In this document: in pieces, positions 39,669 through 44,329 of the stretch
Position numbering within the stretch: position 1 is the first letter of the stretch
Layout: every line of letters begins with the position of its first letter
NCBI RefSeq assembly: GCF_002910825.1
Contig: NZ_NEUB01000802.1
Coordinates: 1-44,329, forward strand
Direction: 5' to 3'
DNA length: 44,329 nucleotides
DNA from: Streptomyces sp. SM1
GTDB taxonomy: Bacteria; Actinomycetota; Actinomycetes; Streptomycetales; Streptomycetaceae
Translations under genes and position numbers: made by a program
The notes under the pieces: generated by a model
The model's database searches: none
Told to the model about the DNA's origin: nothing
The model's input: the letters and a program-made list of their open reading frames with translations, nothing else

Positions 39669-42191
39669 TCAGACCTGCAGGATCAGCGCTTCTACCTGTT
39701 CGAGCGTCGTCACGCTGGCCTGGGCCGCGGCCCGGACCTTCGTCAGCTTCTCCATCCACTCGATCCGCTGCTCGGGCGGGAGCGCGTCCTCTCCGAGCTG
39801 TACTCGCAGGCGGTGCGCCTCCTCGAAATCCGTCATCAGGTTGTGGGCGGAATCCACGGCCTGCTGGTAGCCGCCCTCGACGAGTTCCACACGGGCGGGC
39901 AGCTCCCGGCGCAGCGCGGCCAGCTGGTCGTGCGGGTCTGCAGGTGGAGCGCCGTGCGCGGTGGTGGCAGTGGGATTCGTGCTGGTTCCGGCCGTGGGGG
40001 AAGTGTTGGTGCTTCCGGGGCCGCCAGGGGCCGGGTGACCGAGTTCCACCGGGAAGGTCTCGTCGAACCATGCCTTGTCTGCGACGTAGTGGGTGGGCCG
40101 GCCCTCGGTGTCAGGAGCAATCACCATCCCCGCGGTGATCGGCGTCCGGCCCTCAAGCCAGTGCTGCTCGCCGTAACAGATCAGAGACTTACCGTCTTCC
40201 GCCTCGGGCGGCTGTGTTGCGTCTGGGTACTCCACCACGGCCTTCGCGAACGCGAGGAGAAGGGCCCGGCTGACGCCCGGGGCGCTGGTTGCCGTGTACG
40301 CCAGGGTGAGGGCGGCGAGGGCGCTCTTGGGGGTGCGCCGCACACCCTTGCGACCGTCGCCTGCCTCGCTGCCCTGGCCAGCGGTGATGAACGGCTGCGG
40401 AGCGTGGATCAGCGCTGGTGCCATGCGCTGAACGAGGGCGGCCCAGGCGGTCGCGTCGCCGGCCTCTGCCCCGAGGAGGAGCACTTTGAGCGACCGCGGG
40501 TCCTGCCCGGCGCCCTTCGCGGTCTCCGGGACGCCGAAGAATCCGAGGGCGGAGAGGATGTTGCCCCGGTGCAGGAACAGCTGGGCGATGGCGGCGGACC
40601 ACAGGCGGGTGCGTGCCTCTGCCGTCCTCGCCTTGGTCTGGCTCCACGCCGGCTCCTGCAGCGTCCCCCTGACAATCGGCCAGAAGCGCCCCGTGTCCCG
40701 GACGGTGCGAGCGTTCGTCCGCTTCGGGGCCTCGGGCGGGATCTCGGGGAACACGAGCGCGGTGATAGCGCGAACCGCGATGTCGCGGAGCACAGCCGCT
40801 GAGACGTCGTCGCCCGCAGGCACGAGCGGCACCAGCGGGTCGAGCGGCCCATTGGCAGTCAACGCGTCGCGCACCCCGGCCAAGTCGAGGAGATCCGCGC
40901 CTCGCGCGTCGGGGAACGCCTCGGCGAGCGCGTCCGCGAGGAGCGATTCCCTGGCGTAGGCGTCGACGAGCGTCGCGAACAGGGCGATCAGGCGCGCATC
41001 CTCGTCGTAGGGCTGGATGCCGCGCAGGTGGTCGTTGACGTTCAGCGTCCGCAGGACGTGCTCCAGCGCCGCCGGCTTGGTGCAGCCGATCACGATCTCC
41101 GCGGAGACCGTGGCGATCTTCCCGGCCCGGACCGACGGGTCGGTCGCCTCCGTCTCCGGCTTGGCGGCGGCCTCGTTGAGCCGGTCGGAGAGCCTGTTCA
41201 GGATCTCCCGCTGACTCAGCAGCAGCAGCTCGGGATCGGCCTTCTTGCCCTTCGGCATGGGCAGGAGGGACTGGGGCATCCCCGTGACCAGGTGTTCCGG
41301 ACGCACACGGAAGATGTTGAGACGGGCCAGTGCACGGTTGTTCCCGGTCACGGCGGCCAGCCGCCACAGCTTCGACACCGTGCCGTCGGGGCGGGTGATC
41401 TGCCACTGCTGCAGGACGTTCATGCCCTTGGAAAGCTGGCCTGCGTCCACGAGGGACTCGGCCAGGTCGTAGCCGCGTGTCTTCCCAGCGCGCTCCAGAT
41501 TCTCGGCGGCGTACCGCTGCATGTGGACGGCCACGTCGTACGGCTGCTCGGCGAGGGTGAGCGCTGCCTTCGGCTCCCCGTCCTCCTCCGCCGCCCGGAC
41601 CACAGGACGCGGCCGCCGGCCACCGAGGGCGGTGAGGAGAGCCTGGCGCTCGCCTTCCAGTTCCCCGACATGGCGCTCAGCGTCCTTATGCTTCTGCGTG
41701 GCTGCCGCCAGGGCCTGCGCGGCGTATGTGTCGTCACCGGCCGCGCGGCGGCAGCTTTCCCGCTCCTTCTCAGCGGTCTTCGCGGTCTTCCTGGCTTCAT
41801 GCAGCGCCAGCTCGGCGGCGATGAGGTCCTTGACGCGCTGGCTGGCCTCAGCAACGGGCGGAGACCAGCAGCTGACGGTGCGGTCGTTGAGGTCCCACGG
41901 GACCACCGCAGCACCATGGACGTCACACATCAGCAGGAGCACCTGCTCCTCGCCAGCCTGCACCAGACGGTAAGCGGAGGGCTTGAGCACCTTCTTGTTG
42001 CTCCGGCTGGCGATCAGGCCCTTGATCTCGGTGTCCGGAAGAGCGGTGGCCAGCCCCTCGGTGATCGCCTGCCGGGGAGGGGGTACGACCCCGTGTTCCG
42101 CGCAGGTGTTCTCGATGGCGTCCGCGAGGTTACGGCCCCAGGCGTCGGTGCCGATGCGTGGGAAAATGCCGTCAGGTCGTTTCGCGACCAT
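39669..42191 (-). CDS. Unrecognised 840-aa protein
   Basis: This starts at ATG 42191 (GGAAGGA 8 nt upstream); the frame is open further upstream but that part is low-complexity. Residues about 120-200 are a charged coiled coil (ALHEARKTAKTAEKERESCR). Central regions (LIALFATLVDAYARESLLAD and ITALVFPEIPPEAPKRT) are helical, followed by a Pro/Thr/Gly-rich linker (STNTSPTAGTSTNPTATTAH) and a second helical C-terminal segment ending VTTLEQVEALILQV. The N-terminal SNKKVLKPSAYRLV region vaguely resembles ParB-type HTHs. No signal or membrane segment was seen. It could be a partition, replication or mobilisation protein; I cannot assign it. Confidence 0.75.
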   Translation of the reverse strand: MVAKRPDGIFPRIGTDAWGRNLADAIENTCAEHGVVPPPRQAITEGLATALPDTEIKGLIASRSNKKVLKPSAYRLVQAGEEQVLLLMCDVHGAAVVPWDLNDRTVSCWSPPVAEASQRVKDLIAAELALHEARKTAKTAEKERESCRRAAGDDTYAAQALAAATQKHKDAERHVGELEGERQALLTALGGRRPRPVVRAAEEDGEPKAALTLAEQPYDVAVHMQRYAAENLERAGKTRGYDLAESLVDAGQLSKGMNVLQQWQITRPDGTVSKLWRLAAVTGNNRALARLNIFRVRPEHLVTGMPQSLLPMPKGKKADPELLLLSQREILNRLSDRLNEAAAKPETEATDPSVRAGKIATVSAEIVIGCTKPAALEHVLRTLNVNDHLRGIQPYDEDARLIALFATLVDAYARESLLADALAEAFPDARGADLLDLAGVRDALTANGPLDPLVPLVPAGDDVSAAVLRDIAVRAITALVFPEIPPEAPKRTNARTVRDTGRFWPIVRGTLQEPAWSQTKARTAEARTRLWSAAIAQLFLHRGNILSALGFFGVPETAKGAGQDPRSLKVLLLGAEAGDATAWAALVQRMAPALIHAPQPFITAGQGSEAGDGRKGVRRTPKSALAALTLAYTATSAPGVSRALLLAFAKAVVEYPDATQPPEAEDGKSLICYGEQHWLEGRTPITAGMVIAPDTEGRPTHYVADKAWFDETFPVELGHPAPGGPGSTNTSPTAGTSTNPTATTAHGAPPADPHDQLAALRRELPARVELVEGGYQQAVDSAHNLMTDFEEAHRLRVQLGEDALPPEQRIEWMEKLTKVRAAAQASVTTLEQVEALILQV

Positions 42192-42632
42192 GAGGTTGTC
42201 CTTCCACCCGGGGTGTGCCGGGCGAACACAGAAGCTCCCGTCTCTCGGGAGCGTGTCACGCGCCCGAGCGCCGAAGCCTCGTGCTGGCGAGGAACGGGCC
42301 AACACCCTGCAGAAGGGAGTGCGGCGGTCCTCGCCCCGTACGGCCCACCTGCCAACGCCCGAAGAACGATCAGCCCCAACAACGCCTCGGTGGCGTCTGG
42401 ACGTCTCGCAGCTTGCTCCTGCTCCGCCGACGGCGGCATGAGGCGGACGCCGGTGATGAGCCACCGACGTGCACAACGGAATCTGCCACCCGCTCCCGCG
42501 CAATGCCGAACTAGGACGGCGGAGTTCATTAGATCAGGTGAACCAACAACCAACCGGGCCGCCCGCAGGTCGATTTGAGGTAAAGCACGATGACAACGAA
42601 GCAGCGTCAACTGGCAAGCCGGGCTATGCGGT
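42192..42632. other. Upstream region of the 840-aa gene and a cut-off reading frame
   Basis: The 5' part carries the 840-aa gene's promoter region. From GTG 42539 a plus-strand frame reads VNQQPTGPPAGRFEVKHDDN and continues to the IS110-family element, where its frame seems to resume on the far side. Before 42539 I see nothing I can support. Confidence 0.4.
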
Positions 42633-44167
42633 TCTGACCGGAGAACTCGACGGTCAGGTGGGTATGGCGAGGTAGCCCCTGGGCTCTGGTGGGTCCGGGG
42701 CTGCTGGTCGTGCTGGCGGTGGTGTGTCAGGCGCCTGCCGGGGTGAGGGTGACGTCGTGGCCCAGGGCGGTGAGCTGGCGGACGAGGTCGCGGGTTTTGC
42801 GGGTCGGGTCGAGGTTCTTGGTGTGCCAGTCGGGGCCGAGGTCGCGGTAGCGGGCGGTGGGGTCGTTCATGAGGTGCCAGACCGTGACCAGGATGGAGCG
42901 GGCGACGGCGACCAGGGCCTTGAGGTGGCCTCGTCGTTTGACGATGCGGCGGTAGCGGGCGCCGAGGAAGGTGTCGGTGCGGGCCGCGGAGACGGCGGCT
43001 TCGCCGAGTGCTCCGCGCAGCCAGGGGTTGCCTTTGCCCGCGGGCCCGGAGGTGTTCTTCGGGCCGGACTGGAAGGTGCGGGGGGACAGGCGTGCCCAGG
43101 AGGCCAGGTGGCCGGCGGTGGGGAACACGCTCATGTCGGTGCCGATCTCGGCGAGGATGACCTGGGCCGTGGCGGGCCCGACGCCGGGGATCTCGTCCAG
43201 GCGCTCGATGTCGGTCAGCGGCATCAGCATGCCCTGGCCGGGCCGGCCGTCGTCCCTGTCACCGTCCTGGTCGCCGGGGGTCGTGGAGAGTTCGCCGAGA
43301 CGGGTGGTGATGCGGGCGGTGAGCTTGTCGATCTGCAGGGTGAGGTAGTCGACGGTGTCCAGCAGCATCCGCAGCATGAACGCGTGGTGTTCCTCGAACC
43401 CGCCGGCCAGTGCCTCTTGAAGCTCGGCGGGAGAAGCCTTGATGGTGCCGTGTGCGAGGCCCGCCAGGGCTCTGGGACTGCGTTCGCCCGCGATCAGTGC
43501 TTCGAGCATCGCCCGCCCGGAGACCCCGAAGATGTCGGAGATCACCGAGGACAGTTTGATCTGCGTGTCCTCCAGGAGTTTCTCCGCGCGCTGTTTGTGC
43601 CGGGTGCGCTCGTGGGTGAGGACCGCGCGGGAGCGGGTCAGGTCCCGCAGTTCGCGCACCGGCTTCGGGGCACGAACGAGGCCCTCAGCATGCCGCGTTC
43701 GGCCAGCTTGGCCAGCCACACCGAATCGAGCTTGTCGGTCTTCGGGCGGCCGGGGACGTTCTTCACGTCACGCGCGTTGACCAGCCAGCACTCCAGCCCC
43801 CGCGACTCCAGGAGAAAGAAGAAGGGCTTCCAGTACGTCGAGGTGGCCTCCATCACGACCCGGGTGATGCCCTGGCATATCAGGTGGTCCGCGAGGTCCA
43901 GGATGGCGCCGCTGGTCGCGGCCACGTGCCACACCCGCTGCACTCTCCGGCCGGGCTTTTCCTCGTGTGGGACCCGGGTGCACACCATCCCGGACGCCTT
44001 GGCGATATCGATCGCCGCGACCCGCTCCACCAACTCCGGGCCCTGCTCGCTCTCCTCGGCAACCGTCTCTGCCACGGGCGAGTGCCCCTTTCGATCGTTC
44101 CGTTCGTGCCGTCCGTACAAGGCGGCGCCCGCCCCAAGGGGCCACGGGGGAAACGAAATCTGACCGG
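42633..44167 (-). mobile_element. IS110-family insertion sequence
   Basis: The element contains a frameshifted IS110-type transposase on the minus strand (42727-44075). A 9-bp sequence TCTGACCGG occurs at both 42633-42641 and 44159-44167, 1526 bp apart, a size typical of IS110 elements, and may mark the ends or the split target. IS110 elements lack long inverted repeats. The 5' non-coding end of these elements normally encodes a bridge RNA; here that would lie between 44076 and the right end. If the repeat marks the ends, the space (about 90 bp) is short for it, so the boundary is uncertain. Confidence 0.6.
42727..44075 (-). pseudogene. IS110-family transposase split by a frameshift
   Basis: The N-terminal part (GTG 44075, AAAGGGG upstream) has the DEDD RuvC-like domain: AAIDIAK (Asp), VMEATSTYW (Glu) and KTDKLDSVWLA (two Asp). 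The C-terminal part has the Transposase_20 domain with IPGVGPATAQVILAEIG and the Ser-containing PKNTSGPAGKGNPWLRGAL. The frame changes at a CCCC run (43667-43670): one extra C would restore FVPPKPVRELRDL, so the copy has a 1-bp deletion, a sequencing error, or a -1 slippage site. IS110 enzymes are not known to need frameshifting. The transposase is probably inactive as it stands. Confidence 0.85.
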
Positions 44168-44329
44168 CGTGCTCTACGGCAACAAGGCAAGGCCCCGCAG
44201 CGGCCCCTGCACCAGACTGACCTGCGGGCTTGGTGTCCCAACGAGCTACCGGAGTCGGCGAGCGGGCGCCGCGATCATGTTTTCACGCCGGCAAGGCGTT
44301 CCCCGACAGGGACCAGAAGGACTGACCTG
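44168..44329. other. Right flank of the insertion sequence
   Basis: The plus strand has an open frame (VLYGNKARPRSGPCTRLTCG) to the window end that would join the frame cut off at 42633 if one copy of TCTGACCGG were removed. No complete gene is visible. Confidence 0.4.

Noticed and set aside
43638..43719. Two separate transposase genes expressed independently
   Set aside because: The two parts match the N- and C-terminal domains of one IS110 protein and join across one base.
1..44329. CRISPR array, rRNA genes, PKS or NRPS modules
   Set aside because: No regularly spaced direct repeats, no rRNA-like sequence, and no ketosynthase, adenylation or carrier-protein motifs were seen.

Overview
The window is high-GC actinobacterial DNA, most likely from a Streptomyces. 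Signs are many GTG starts, ATGA/GTGA gene overlaps, XRE regulators with an RsbW-like ATPase, and DNA with so few stops that long shadow frames run opposite most genes. It reads as accessory rather than core chromosome, with at least three mobile modules.

Region A (1-7877, minus): a six-gene operon with three tyrosine recombinases (6615-7781, 4507-6618, 3338-4441), a small Cro/C1-type HTH protein (2971-3321), an 813-aa protein with 16 CxxC motifs joined to a recombinase-like domain lacking its catalytic residues (533-2974), and a 159-aa unknown (57-536). It resembles Tn554-type or recombinase-in-trio elements with extra parts. It abuts an ABC exporter gene (7842-9563) that is cut just after the Walker B/D-loop codons, so the right end of the element lies near 7872-7877. 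The other end is outside the window.

Region B (7842-16577, minus): an operon running from an amino-acid permease and a glutamine-synthetase-like ligase through a two-HTH LuxR-type regulator, two APH-fold kinases and the interrupted exporter. Four micro-ORFs of 34-58 codons, not usually annotated, fill the gaps, nearly all joined by 4-bp start/stop overlaps. They could be peptide substrates of a kinase/exporter system, but no family was recognised.

Region C (16797-25306): a small membrane protein, a 114-aa unknown, two XRE regulators, a PPC-domain protein, an asparaginase and a divergent four-gene overlapping set (138-aa unknown, 230-aa unknown, degenerate protein kinase, GNAT). A 15-bp palindrome close to CGGACAGACTGTCCG occurs four times in promoter regions in or near this part (17493, 19031, 22681, 36500).

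Region D (25906-34718, plus): a nine-gene carbohydrate operon: UDP-glucuronate decarboxylase-like enzyme, Fe(II)/2-oxoglutarate oxygenase, four glycosyltransferase-like proteins, polysaccharide pyruvyltransferase, epimerase and HAD phosphatase. All but one junction overlap by 4 bp. It converges on an SpoU/TrmH rRNA methyltransferase (34729-35559) that resembles the avilamycin-resistance enzyme AviRb from memory. Together these suggest a short modified oligosaccharide, possibly orthosomycin-like, though a cell-surface glycan is also possible.

Region E (35867-44329): an RsbW-like ATPase, an excisionase/XRE/integrase module with a clear leaderless promoter-operator, a strong terminator, an unrecognised 840-aa protein, and an IS110-family insertion sequence whose transposase is frameshifted. 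The IS appears to interrupt another reading frame.
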